From Pristionchus mayeri (lineage: Eukaryota; Nematoda; Chromadorea; Rhabditida; Neodiplogasteridae), in assembly GCA_036245805.1 (NCBI GenBank), contig BTRK01000001.1:7688001-7752000 (forward strand): a stretch of 64,000 nucleotides of DNA. The letters run 5' to 3'. How positions within the stretch are numbered: position 1 is the stretch's first letter; each line of letters begins with the position of its first letter. Of this stretch, positions 1 through 11,398 are shown in pieces. The notes beneath the pieces were generated by a model. The model saw nothing but the letters and a program-made list of their open reading frames with translations. It was not told the DNA's origin and did not search any database. Position numbers and translations under genes: made by a program.

Positions 1-96
1 TGAGTTAATGACTTTTGAATAGTTTGTGCACGCAATTTAAGATTTTTTTATGCTTAAACGTCCTTCGGAAAGTGGTTTTTGTCGTGCTACTCTACT

Positions 97-3000
97 AAAG
101 AGCACAGGTTGAAACCGCAGTGAAAATGGTGTGAATTTGTGCTCTGAAATACTGGTAGTTGAGGAACAGTCCTTGATTTATGAATTTGTATTTGCAGCAG
201 CCCCGTCCCACCCCCAGTCGGCGGCTGCAGTTGCTGCAGGCCCAGTTGCCTTTGCGAGCACAAGGAATGAGCTGTTCGAGCTGTGTGAGTTGATGAGTTG
301 TTGTGATTTTCATGTTACATCGATGGTTTTGAGGCGACATTTTAATGATTTTTCATCACTTTTGCAGTCCACGGAGAAGCTTCAGCAGCAATCTCGAGGC
401 CTGCTGCTCATGCTGCAACGGTCGCAGCAGCTCCCTCGCCGCCAGTCGTGATCCACTCTGCGATCAGCGGGAACGACCTCTTTGATCTAGGTATTCTCAA
501 TCGATTATGGAATGGAAAAGGCTGAAGAAGATTTGTAAATATTTTTATACAATTGTATAATTTCAGTGCACATGGCCGAGCAGCCGGCAGCCTCGACTAG
601 CAGCGATCGGAAGGAAGATGAGGAGAAGAGGGAGACTGCTGCGGCGGGCGCACCTGCTGTAGGTGCAGCCATGGAGAAGGGTGAGTGAATAGCTATTAAA
701 TGATTAGAGTATACAATTAATATTTTTTCTCTTAGAAACATGTCTAAGATTGCTTATTGTTGTCTGACTCTTTGTATATCACGCCTCTCACGAGAGAATC
801 GAGCTGAACCAGGGATTGGGAGAAAAATCGTGAAATTTGTTCTTGCCAGTTTTGGCCATCCCTGGGCATGCTTGAGTGACCCCCAAAGTCCCGATTTACA
901 TACTTCATTTTTGAGCTCCCTACACCGGGTCGGCTGCAGGCTGCTCCTAAGTTTATAGCGATTTTTGCGATTCTAGTTAAAGTTAGACGAAAATACTCCT
1001 CTGAGTTACCCCCAGTCATTTTTCGAGCTCTATCGATCCATGCAAACCATTTTCCATGAAAGTAAATTTTAACGGTGCTACATTCAATGCCAGTTTTCTC
1101 AAAAATGTAGGTAAAGGGGCAAATTAAATTTTCACAGTGCACGCACTTCATTGCGAGCTTTCGAATGATGTACTGGCGCCATAAATACCGTTTCTTTGAC
1201 GTCACTTATGCCCATATTAAGATTTTCGATCATTTGAAGTCACCCACACCGCTCGTTTTCGAGCGCGAGGAATGAAATTATCCCATTGTCCATTTGCATT
1301 GCTTTGTTCGTGCACTTTCACGAGCGGCGTAAGGCTGAATGAAGAGACTTCAAATGATCGAAAATCTTAATATTGACATAAGTGCCGTCAAAGGGGTAAC
1401 TCAGAGGAGTATTTTCGTCTATCTTTAACTAGAATTGCAAAATCGAGATCAACTTAGGAGCAGCCTGCAGCCGACCCGGTGTAGGGAGCCCCAAAATGAA
1501 GTATGTAAATCGGGATTTTGGGGGTCACTCAGGCATGCCCAGGGGTGGCCAAAACTGGCAAGAACCAATTTCACGATTTTTCTCCCAATCCCTGGAATGG
1601 CGATTTCAGCTCGATTCTCTCGTGAGAGGCGTGATATGCTCTAGTTGAAACCGCAGTACAAGGAGATACAATTTCTTTCTTACTAGAAAAGTTGAGGACA
1701 ATAGTCCTAATAATTCCTTGCGATAGCCCGGTCCCCATGGTTGTGTTGTATTGAACGTTCGCAGAGAGCAATGTATAAGTTTTATTACTAGAGACAGTAG
1801 CTATATTGGATATGGTTGTGATGCTCTCCTTATGTGCACTAGCTGAAGCCGCAATGCAAGGGGGTGTAATTTTTTGCTAGCGAAAAAAGTATATGGATAG
1901 TATTTCTTTGCACTAGCCTCGTCACGTCCCCACGCTAACCATGGGATATTGAACGTTCGGAGAACGCAAAGTATATTTTTTACGACTGGATGCACCTGCT
2001 TTATTGGATTTTGCTGTGATGCTCTTCTAATGCGCACTGGTTGAAACCGCAGCGGGGCAGGTTGTAAATTGTGATTTGATTTCTGACACTTGAGGAATAT
2101 TTTTCTTTGATGAATATTTGATTGCAGTGGCCCCGTCTCATCCCCAGTCGACGGCTGCAGAGGCAGTGTCTCGTGCTGTGGGAGATGAGGGTGAGCGATG
2201 ATTCATATTCTAATTCCCTGTAGCCTGCGACAATCGCTCCGACTCCTAATTTGTTTGGTTTGGATAGTGGGTGAAACTTCAGAGCGCGGGTACTTAATTG
2301 GCGTGTTCGCTCTTATTTTTGTAATGCAGAATTTTCCCTGGCGAATGAAAATTCTGTTAGAATAGCGCCTTCTCACGATAATTCAGTGGGCAGCGCAATA
2401 ATCGATATTCGCTTGCAGCCTCCCCTTGCTCCTATTCATCTCCGCTCTTGGTGGTGGCGGACGGCCCGCATCCGCTCCATCCGCGCGCCCCTCGATTCGC
2501 CATCCTACCGTATCCGGAGCGGCCGAGATACGCGGACGGCGTGAGTTGATCTGTTATTATATTTGTCGTTTTCTGAACGGAACCGGGAATTATTGCTGCC
2601 GGTAGTTCCCGACTTTTGATATGCGGTTAGTGAAACCGCAGAGTGAGTGCGCAATCGAGTGATTTTTATGGGGGATTGCTGTGACTCTATCTGGGCTTGG
2701 CTGTTTTATTTACATGCCATTGTTGAAACTTTTCAGTGAGAAGCGTTGTCAGTGATTTAGATGCCGCTGGCTTTTTATTTGTATGCGTGCACTGGAATCT
2801 GATTAAGCCAAGCTGATCGTGGGCGGGTTTTGTGCGGTTAGTGAAACAGCGATGCGATGGTGACGAATGTTGTGAAGGGATTGTCGGCACTAGGTCGGAT
2901 TGTATAGTGTTACCCAATTTGGAGGTACGATTGTTTCTGAACACTCCCATTAATGTGTGTGCACATGTCTACGCCGGAGCATACATGGGCAGGGATTGCT

Positions 3001-3400
3001 GCTGATTTTCTCAATCCGGGAGGGTGCGAACTAGTTCAGCCATAAAACCGGCAGGGTATACAGAGCCTGGTACCCTACTGTATGATGGGCACTATCCGAA
3101 AACCGGGAGGGTTTTGCTGCTAGCAGCAATGCTGCCCACGTTTGAACCGGAGTGCGAGCAGAAGCGAGAGGCGCGCCAACATTCAGTCATACATTGCATT
3201 CAAGTTGTGGGGAACCAGTAGATCTAGATCACATCCCTCCTTCCTTACTGTATTCACTGACCTCTACCGTATCCCTTTCGATTCCATTTCGAGGATGATG
3301 TATTATTGAGTTTTTTTTCTTTAACATGTCCCACTGCAATTGTTGCCATCTGCCGGCCAAACGTTACATGCGCTAGTCGAAACCACAATGCGAGTGGTAG
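97..3400 (+). repeat. Dispersed intron motif TTGAAACCGCAG, about seven copies
   Basis: A short block (consensus GCGC(A/T)AGTTGAAACCGCAG, with variation) recurs in the introns of the Ala-rich gene, near 105, 1645, 1838, 2038, 2625, 2840 and 3370. Copies near 1645, 1838 and 2038 share longer flanks (ACGTTCGCAGAG and GTATA-type stretches). This suggests that exon-plus-intron units of about 190 bp or more were duplicated. Confidence 0.6.
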
Positions 3401-5915
3401 ATTCCGAATTTATCTGCGGACATTCAAGCTATTTCTAGCAATCAACGGTTAGGTAGCGAATGCTTGCAAAGTAATTCGCATTTAGTCGTCCACGGCACCC
3501 TAGTAATACTACCGTACCTCTCTGGTTCCGTCCTTCCACCACTTACCGTATCCCTAGGCGGGTCTACAGTACTCCTCCACACCAATTCATCTCCTCATTC
3601 CAGTGGTGGTTCCGTCCTTTCCCCACTCACAGTACCCCTAGGGCTACAATATCCCTCCCTTCTCAATCGATTCCTACTTCCTTTCCAGTGGTGGTTCCGC
3701 CCCTCCCGTCCCCGTCCTCCTCCTATCGAGAGCAGAAAAGAAGCGAGGAAGAAGAGGAGAGAGGCAGAAGAGGCGTGGAAGCGACAGCTGGAGAAGGAAG
3801 AGGAGGAGGAGGAGGAGTCCGCGACTGAAGCGGAAGCCGCGTACGCGTCCCGAGTGGACGAACGACGCGCCCCCGCGGATGACATGCGCGCGCGGCTGCT
3901 GGGAGCACTGCAGGAGAAGAAGGAGGAGGTAGGCTGCATTCTCTTTTGAATTTTGGTAGGCGGAATGAATCGTGGCTACTGTGAGAACAGAATGCGTAGT
4001 CAGTGGTGTGGTGTGCGAGAGTTATCACATTTTGTTGTATTACTCGCGGAACGCGGGAGAAAAAAGTTCCGCGACTAATACAACAAAATGTAATAGCTCT
4101 CGCCACCCACACCACGGACTACGCATTCTGTTCTCACAGTACTATCTGCGCAATTCTTGTTTCATCGTTAGGTTAACTAGTTTGAAGTGAAAATGGCTCC
4201 AATTTTGTAATCAGTGGCAGTAGAAATTTTATAAAGTTTTAAAAAGACCTTGATCGTTTCCTAAAATTAATAGCGGAAGTGGAAAATTGACAGAACTAAA
4301 TGAGGAAAGATTTCTAGATTTTTTGAAATGTTGTGATGTATTTGTAAGACTGAGCCCCTGGTATTTAATGTAAAACAGAAGAACATTGCTACTGGCTTAT
4401 TCATCAAACTACCAAAGTTCTTGTTTCATCACTAGGTTAACGAATTCAAATATACTTGGTTCCAATCGTGTTCCGGTGTATTTTTGTAATCAGAAAACAA
4501 TAGTATGCATTTATTGCGTCCTACATTTTATAATAATAACAGAAAAATATTTTCCATTCAGAAGCCAGCTGAGCACCTGGTAGTTGCCTCTACTGCAGCA
4601 GAGAAGAAGAAGGAGTCCGCGACTGAAGCGGTCACTCACGCGCCCCACGCGTACGAACGACGCGCCCCTGCGGATGACCTGCGCTTGCGTCTACTGGGGG
4701 CACTGCAGAAGAATAAGGATGAGGTAGGCTAGTCCTTTTTTTTAAATTTCTGCAAAGTTCTTGTTTCACTGTTAGGTTAACCAGTTTCAAGTGAACTTAG
4801 TACCAATCTTGAATCGATTTCGTTCCCTCATTAAAAATATAATATACTATTGATTGCTACTTAAAATTGATATCGGTAGTTGAAAATATTTTAGATTCAG
4901 AAGCCACCCCAGCCTCTGGCAGTTGTCACTGCTACGGTAGAGAAGGAGGAGGCAAAGGGAGGGGATGCTGTGGAGAACGGTATGTTCAGTGACTATCTAG
5001 AAGAGTGCGGCACCTCTTCGGTTAATGGCCAGCCCCCTGCCATTTTACATTATTGATGGGTTGAGCGACACAAAATCAGGGAGGCACTCCTAGAAATGAG
5101 TGGGCAGTATGAGGATAAAAGGGGGGTGGGTGGCCATTAACCGAAGAAGTGCCAAGAGTGTAGTCGTCTTCTGCTATACAGAGGTAAGACGGTGATTAGG
5201 GCAGAAAAACGTTGTTTATCATTTAAAAAATTCCCTACACACGGGATGTTATTCTGCCGAAATCTGAACTATGGAGTTTTGTCATACACCTAACCGCACA
5301 ATTCACGCTTCACCGTTAGGTTATTGCTCGCGAGTGGCCTCGACTTCAATGAGATTTTGGTGCGGTTCTTTAACAATCAATAAAATACGAATATTGTTGC
5401 TGATGCATCTGCAATAGGTTGTCTTGCTTCGCAGTTTGGATACTGTTTGCTAGCTTTTCATGCGTTGTTGCTTCGTTGTACTTCGTCGAGTAGCTGCTGT
5501 GGAGAACTGTCTCTTCACTGGGAAGGGAGCAGGAGTGCGATAATGACGGCGCTGTGTGAATGCTTCACATAAATTCGGAATCCTGAGCTGGAACAATATT
5601 ATACATTTTTTTCTCGGTAATATGAGTCTGTGGTGGAAAAAATGACAGACGCGATTTCGGAATGAACAACTTAAGTTTCACCCTCATAGGTTCTCGTTTC
5701 ACTGATAGGTTATTGCTAGCGAGTGTTTAATGGCTTAATTGGAGCTGCGTTGCTGTCTCATAAAATAAATAAAAAAATAAAATTTTACAGTGCTGGTGGA
5801 TCTCTCTCCCTCCTCCACCTCTCCCTCCTCTCCGACTGCAGCAGCAGCTGCAAACTCCGCCCCCTTGCTGCAGACGCCGACTGCACTACACGATGACCTC
5901 AAGGGCCTCTTCTGA
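198..5915 (+). CDS. Ala/Pro/Glu-rich multi-exon protein, 3' part (function unknown)
   Basis: Proposed exons: 198-284, 368-490, 567-680, 2128-2190, 2419-2540, 3689-3928, 4562-4723, 4901-4979 and 5791-5915 (stop TGA). Each has an AG acceptor and GT donor, and all join in one reading frame. The first four are phase 1 at both ends, so they can be duplicated or skipped without a frameshift. The protein is low-complexity: Ala/Pro-rich segments, an acidic run after KRQLEKEEE (3689-3928 exon), a repeated ERRAPADD(M/L)R..LLGALQ motif in two successive exons, and short acidic-hydrophobic motifs such as NDLFDLG and the C-terminal HDDLKGLF. These resemble clathrin- or adaptor-binding peptides, but that is only a resemblance. 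The first exon enters in phase 1, so the 5' end probably lies before the window. The 3689 acceptor is the least certain boundary. I do not recognise the family. Confidence 0.55.
779..1634. mobile_element. Foldback element (family A), TA duplication
   Basis: A long inverted repeat. The left arm begins TCACGCCTCTCACGAGAGAA and the right arm ends with its reverse complement, and both ends are flanked by TA. The arms are about 170-400 bp and run through GACCCGGTGTAGGGAGC-type sequence. The centre contains a second small palindrome (CGATCATTTGAAGTC near 1228 and its complement near 1350). There is no credible transposase. A longer relative with the same termini lies at 52360-54346. It sits in an intron of the Ala-rich gene. 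Confidence 0.8.
3521..3720 (+). repeat. Imperfect tandem repeat of about 83 bp before a coding exon
   Basis: The block GGTTCCG(T/C)CC...CCAC(T/C)(T/C)AC(A/C)GTA(T/C)CCCTAGG recurs near 3524, 3607 and 3692. The last copy leads into the exon placed at 3689. The frame is open here, so part of this could be coding. I treat it as intron-derived repeat that has supplied an acceptor. Confidence 0.45.
3979..4139. mobile_element. MITE, 161 bp, TA duplication
   Basis: A near-perfect palindrome with ends CTGTGAGAACAGAATGCGTA and its complement, flanked by TA on both sides. The stem continues through TGTTGTATTA to a short loop near 4055. It is too small to code and lies in an intron. Confidence 0.75.
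4150..5730 (+). repeat. Repeated intron blocks accompanying duplicated exons
   Basis: The motif TTCTTGTTTCA(T/C)(C/T)N(T/C)TAGGTTAAC recurs near 4155, 4420 and 4758. Weaker forms lie near 5308 and 5694. The first three copies continue into similar 40-50 bp flanks (AAGTGAA..TGG(C)TCCAAT). Together with the similar exons at 3689-3928 and 4562-4723, this indicates internal tandem duplication of an exon-intron unit. Confidence 0.6.
5009..5153. mobile_element. MITE, about 145 bp, hAT-like
   Basis: Inverted termini GGCACCTCTTCGGTTAATGG and its near complement, flanked by the direct repeat AAGAGTG on both sides (7 bp, possibly 8 with one mismatch). It lies in an intron of the Ala-rich gene. The repeat length fits a hAT-type insertion. 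Confidence 0.65.
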
Positions 5916-6500
5916 TTGCATCATCCCTACGCAATCCCCTCTTAACCCTCACTATTGCAGTGTAGAGAAATTGTATCTGTACCTACTACGTATTAAAGTG
6001 TTCCGAATGTATTATGAATAGTTGTGTCTTGCCTTTCAAATTATATTTGTAAATAATACTAGCTGTCAAATGCATCTTTTGATTCTCACTTCTTAGTGAA
6101 AGAATACGCGATATTTCCATGACGATTGTTCAAAACTTTCAAAACTTATTCCTGTGAATAAAGGAGCCTTTCTATAACTATTTGAAGAAAAGCGGAATGG
6201 AAAACGTTGGGGACGTTGGAATATCTGTCGAGTTTGGCACTCCGTATTTGAGGTTACGGTGCCCGAATATTTGAATGAATCGAGCGCTTATTGCGTTTCT
6301 TTCGTCTAATTGAGTTGAAATCTGTTTCATAAGCTGCAAACCGACTAGTGATGCCAAATCGGCGCGCGCTCGCCTCCTTTCACACGCTCTCGCTTTGTCT
6401 GACCGGTGAGAGAGTGTGTGAAACGAGGAGAGCGCGCGCCGATTTGGCATCACTATAACCGACTACCAACAGTGTGAACAGTTGCGAATGAAGGTTTCAT
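5880..6500 (+). other. 3' end and spacer shared with the Mpv17 repeat unit
   Basis: The last codons of the Ala-rich gene and the following roughly 550 bp (GATTGCATCATCCCTAC..., GTGAAAGAATACGCGATATT..., an AATAAA near 6156, AACGTTGGGGACGTTGG...) recur, diverged, at about 15650-16110 and 22400-22720. This spacer is therefore part of the tandem unit that produced the three Mpv17-like genes. I see no gene in it. Confidence 0.65.
6348..6453. mobile_element. Small palindromic MITE, 106 bp
   Basis: Almost perfect inverted repeat GTGATGCCAAATCGGCGCGC with its complement at the other end. Flanks can be read as TA duplications, or as a longer AACCGACT direct repeat on both sides, so the duplication length is ambiguous. 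Confidence 0.65.
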
Positions 6501-6503
6501 GGG

Positions 6504-9500
6504 CAGTGGTCGAAAACTAGGTCCAAAGTGACATACAGTGCCCGGTTTCTGGAGTTTTGACCAGTACAAAAGTAGAAAACGTACCCATTTTTAAAGTAAT
6601 TTTTATTAAAATTGCAAAAAAAACGTACCCGTTTTCTACGATGTTATATGAGAGGGATCACGAGAGAATCGACCAGGCCAGGGAAATAGAAATTCGATAA
6701 TTTTAAAAATTCTGAAAAAAATCTACAAAGTACTTAAATCTGTACTCTTTCAAACTGCGTTGGCCGATTATTTTTAAAAATTTTATTTTTCGAGTACGGG
6801 CGTCTCGAAGTTGACGTCTTTCACTAAAAATAATGAAGTACGCTTCACATAAATGACCATAACTCGCTTTAAAATTGAGCTAGAAACTTTTTCTTTTTTT
6901 TCAGAATGAAGCTGAGATCTTTGCCTACAAGTTTCGTGTCAAAGGTTTTATGTCAGCACGTGACCCTGATTCAGGGTACTTGAAAATCTGAAAATTTGAT
7001 TTTTTTCAAAAAATCGGAAAAAACCCATCTTAGCTTATATGGCCAAGTTATAGTACCCACCCACCCCTAATTACTCGCCATGACTCATATCTAGTGAGTT
7101 CTGCAACGAAAAGTAGGGACCGATTTAGTACTCTTGGCCACAACCGGGGTACTGTAAAATCATATTTTCTGACGTTGCATTGGTTCAATTACATAGATCT
7201 AGTTCAGAAACACGCATTCGTGTATATTTTATCCATTTCCATCTCAACCAAAGGTTATCGAACGTGATAATATCGATTTTTCCGTTAAAATGTATTTTAT
7301 CATATTTGGTCAGTTCTGAAGACCTGAAATGAAGTAGGGTTGCGCCAAATCACCATTTTTCCACTCTCACACACCTAAAAACTTTATTATTTTCATGGTA
7401 GACTGACCTCTTCGGTTTAAATATTTTTTCAGATTAAATATTTTACGAAGTTTCACAATTCATTTTTTTCGAAAAATTACAGTGAACATCTTCCAGAAAT
7501 AATGTACCCGGGAAAGTATGACGTCCTAGTTTGTAAATTATTAAATAAAATTAATTTCAGATTCATATTCTCACGAAAAAAACCAATTGCAATCTTTATA
7601 AGAGACCCGCTCTGTAAGACTCGACCATTTCGGCCACCCTGCGGACATGTTGAGCTAGCAACAGGAACCGCGAGCCATTACTGTGATGGTAGGAGTGCCT
7701 TAGGCTTGCATTATTGAAATTTACCACTTATTATATATTACGGTCATGGGGCAAGAAAAAATATTAATATAGGTGGAAAATGGACGAAAAATCGTATTTT
7801 CTTAGGAATGCAAAATTGACTCAAAACTCGAAATGCTTTTTACTCGTGGTGCTCCGAAGTTGTTAAAAAGGCATTTAGAGCAGAAATCGATCGCTTCTTA
7901 AAATCATTTTTTGTGCTGAAATTTTACTTTTTGCGGTATATCTGACGCATTTCGGGCCAAAGCCCTTAGCTTTATTAGCCTCAATATAATCGGGAGTGTG
8001 TAGCATTAAAATCACTTGGCAGTGAATCTCGACAGCGCGGCCATTTTCTAGAAATAATTTTCGAATGTATTCCTTTACCGAACCTGCAACTTCAAAAATT
8101 CATTCTAGACAATTCGTTGAGAACAGTGATTAGGTTTTAACACTTTTAGATATTGCTTGCCTTGATATAATTTTTAGCACTGGAACATGCCACAATTTCG
8201 CTCGTTTAAAAATTCACTTTTCACAACTTCGAGTATATCAATACTTGGGAAGTATTTTCTCGTTCCACATCAGCCCAATCCCATAAATTGTGTATAACTG
8301 TTCTAGAATACCCCTACCTAGTTAAGAAAATCGCAAGATGGGTCCCACCTGCCATAGCCAAAATTCACATTGTTTGTTCAAATGAGGGGAAAATTATTTC
8401 TCGAAAATGGCCAAGCTATCGAAATTCGAAGAAACGATTTTCTGACGCAGGGCCAAACATAGTATATCGCACATTAAAAAGCTAAGGGCTTGGAATCACG
8501 GTTTGCTAGATATTGCTGCATAAAAATAGGAAAATGTGAATTTTTAAATTTTTTGAAATCATGTAAAGCATCTGTTTTTTCATCTTCAGAACACTTATCC
8601 AGTGTTGTTGTATTGTTTAAAAATAAACTCAATCTGAATTGATTGATAGATTTTGTGAAATCGAAAAAAGTCATTATTCAAAATTTCGATTTTCCCCTCA
8701 TTTGAACAAACAATGTGAATTTTGGCCATGGCAGGTGGGACCCATCTTGCGATTTTCTTAACTAGGTCGGGGTATTCTACAACAGTTATACACAATTTAT
8801 GGGATTGGGCTGATGTGGAACGAGAAAATACTTCCCAAGTATTGATATACTCGAAGTTGTGAAAAGTGAATTTTTAAACGAGCGAAATTGTGGCATGTTC
8901 TAGTGCTAAAAATTATATCAAGGCAAGCAATATCTAAAAGTGTTAAAACCTAATCACTGTTCTCAACGAATTGTCTAGAATGAATTTTTGAAGTTGCAGG
9001 TTCGGTAAAGGAATACATTCGAAAATTATTTCTAGAAAATGGCCGCGCTGTCGAGATTCACTGCCAAGTGATTTTAATGCTACACACTCCCGATTATATT
9101 GAGGCTAATAAAGCTAAGGGCTTTGGCCCGAAATGCGTCAGATATACCGCAAAAAGTAAAATTTCAGCACAAAAAATGATTTTAAGAAGCGATCGATTTC
9201 TGCTCTAAATGCCTTTTTAACAACTTCGGGGCACCACGAGTAAAAAGCATTTTGAGTTTTGAGTCAATTTTGCATTCCTAAGAAAATACGATTTTTCGCC
9301 CATTTTCCCCCTATATTGATATTTTTTCTTGCCCTATGACCGTAATATATAATAAGTGGCAAATTTCAATAATGCAAGCCTAAGGCACTCCTGCCATCAC
9401 AGTAATGGCTCGCGGTTCCCGTTGCTAGGTCAACATGACCGCAGGGTGGTCGAGTCTTACCGAGCGTGTCTCATAATATCCAAATTCGAGAATATTGCCG

Positions 9501-11216
9501 CAAAAAAACTACAACTTGTCGACAACCTTTACGAACGGCCATATCGAATCCCATGCCCTGCACTAATGTTTTGCAGATTTTTATGCCGTGACATTTTCGT
9601 ATTTTTACATTCCACTTATTGCAACACCACTCCATTTATCTGATCGTTCTTACTATTGAAAAAGATAATAATTAGAACAGACTATCTTGGAAAATCAATA
9701 TATTTCTTCAGCGAGCGGCACAGGCCGAAAATTCGAATTCCTACTGACTTCACCAATAAGTCGGCCTCGACGAGGGAAACCTACGAGCATCGCTAGATTT
9801 TCGATCCGCATCCGCGCGGTCGCGGGCGCAGATTTTGAAAAAAAAAATAACTACGGTAGCATCGAAATTTCTATTAGGTTGGTGGATAATGTATGTCACA
9901 TTTTTTTCTTCATAGCATTTTTATTTCTCATTCGATATCGGCTCCTTGTCAAGCTAGAGACTGGTTCAATGATGCCCAAGATAGTCTGTTCTAATTATTT
10001 TCTTTTTCAATAGTAAGAACGATCAGATAAATGGAATGGAGTTGCAATAAGTGGAATGTAAAAATACGAAAATGTCACGGCATAAAAATCTGCAAAACAT
10101 TAGTGCAGGGCATGGGATTCGATATGGCCGTTCGTAAAGGTTGTCGACAAGTTGTAGTTTTTTTGCCTCAATATTCTCGAATTTGGATATTATAAAGATT
10201 GCAATTGGTTTTTTTCGTGAGAATATGAATCTAAAATTAATTTTATTTAATAATTTACAAACTAGGACGTCATACTTTCCCGGGTGCATTATTTCTGGAA
10301 GATATTCACTGAAATTTTTCGAAAAAAAATGAATTGTGAAACTTCGTAAAATATTTAATCTGAAAAAAATATTTAAACCGAAGAGGTCAGTCTACCATGA
10401 AAATAATAAAGTTTTTAGGTGTGTGAGAGTGGAAAAATGGTGATTTGGCGCAACCCTACTTCATTTCAGGTCTTCAGAACTTACCAAATAAGATAAAATA
10501 CATTTTAACGGAAAAATCGATATTATCACGTTCGATAACCTTTGGTTGAGATGGAAATGGATAAAATATACACGAATGCGTGTTTCTGAACTAGATCTAT
10601 GTAATTGAACCAATGCAACGTCAGAAAATATGATTTTACAGTACCCCGGTTGTGGCCAAGAGTACTAAATCGGTCCCTACTTTTCGTTGCAGAACTCACT
10701 AGATATGAGTCATGGCGAGTAATTAGGGGTGGGTGGATACTATAACTTGGCCATATAAGCTAAGATGGGTTTTTTCCGATTTTTTGAAAAAAATCAAATT
10801 TTCAGATTTTCAAGTACCCTGAATCAGGGTCACGTGCTGACATAAAACCTTTGACACGAAACTTGTAGGCAAAGATCTCAGCTTCATTCTGACAAAAAAG
10901 AAAAAGTTTCTAGCTCAATTTTAAAGCGAGTTATGGTCATTTATGTGAAGCGTACTTCATTATTTTTAGTGAAAGACGTCAACTTCGAGACGCCCGTACT
11001 CGAAAAATAAAATTTTTAAAAATAATCGGCCAACGCAGTTTGAAAGAGTACAGATTTAAGTACTTTGTAGATTTTTTCTGAATTTTTAAAATTATCGAAT
11101 TTCTATTTCCACGGACCCGCCAATGGTGGTCAATTCTCTCGCGATCCCTCTCATATACAATTTTAGAAACGTGCCCACTTTTTTACAATTTTCGTGACCT
11201 ACCCTTTCGACCACTG
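6504..11216. mobile_element. Large foldback element C (4.7 kb), 8-bp duplication
   Basis: Termini are CAGTGGTCGAAA and its exact complement, flanked by perfect 8-bp direct repeats TTCATGGG (6496-6503 and 11217-11224). This is the hAT hallmark (8-bp duplication, CAG-starting ends). The arms pair over about 1.3 kb: for example GGTACTGTAAAATC near 7147 pairs with its complement near 10630, and the ATGTACCCGGGAAAGTATGAC region near 7502 pairs with about 10270. The left arm is interrupted by a second foldback (7602-9472). The unpaired centre is about 9690-9980. Short reading frames occur in the arms on both strands and are by-products of the palindrome. I find no transposase, so it is non-autonomous. 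Confidence 0.85.
7602..9472. mobile_element. Foldback nested inside element C, ATAA duplication
   Basis: Termini GAGACCCGCTCTGTAAGACT (left) and its near complement (right), flanked by ATAA at 7598-7601 and 9473-9476. The arms pair over about 800 bp around a centre near 8580. The insertion is proven internally: the opposite arm of element C (about 10170-10210) carries the same sequence without this insert and with a single ATAA. Confidence 0.85.
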
Positions 11217-11398
11217 TTCATGGGTAATTGTTTTGAAAATGGCAAAAAACAATTCGCGCGGTTGTAGTCTTATTCCGTAACTGATCATATTGTTCATGTT
11301 CTGTCATGTTTGATAGTACAATTTCGAGTATTTCTTGTGAGCAGTTTGCGAAGACACCTCGAAATTCGAGAAGGTTACGGTATTCGAATTGCAGGGGG

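Noticed and set aside
8288..8795. Mirrored frames MCITVLEYPYLVKKIARWVP / MCITVVEYPDLVKKIARWVP
   Set aside because: Arms of the nested foldback 7602-9472; no sign of coding constraint.
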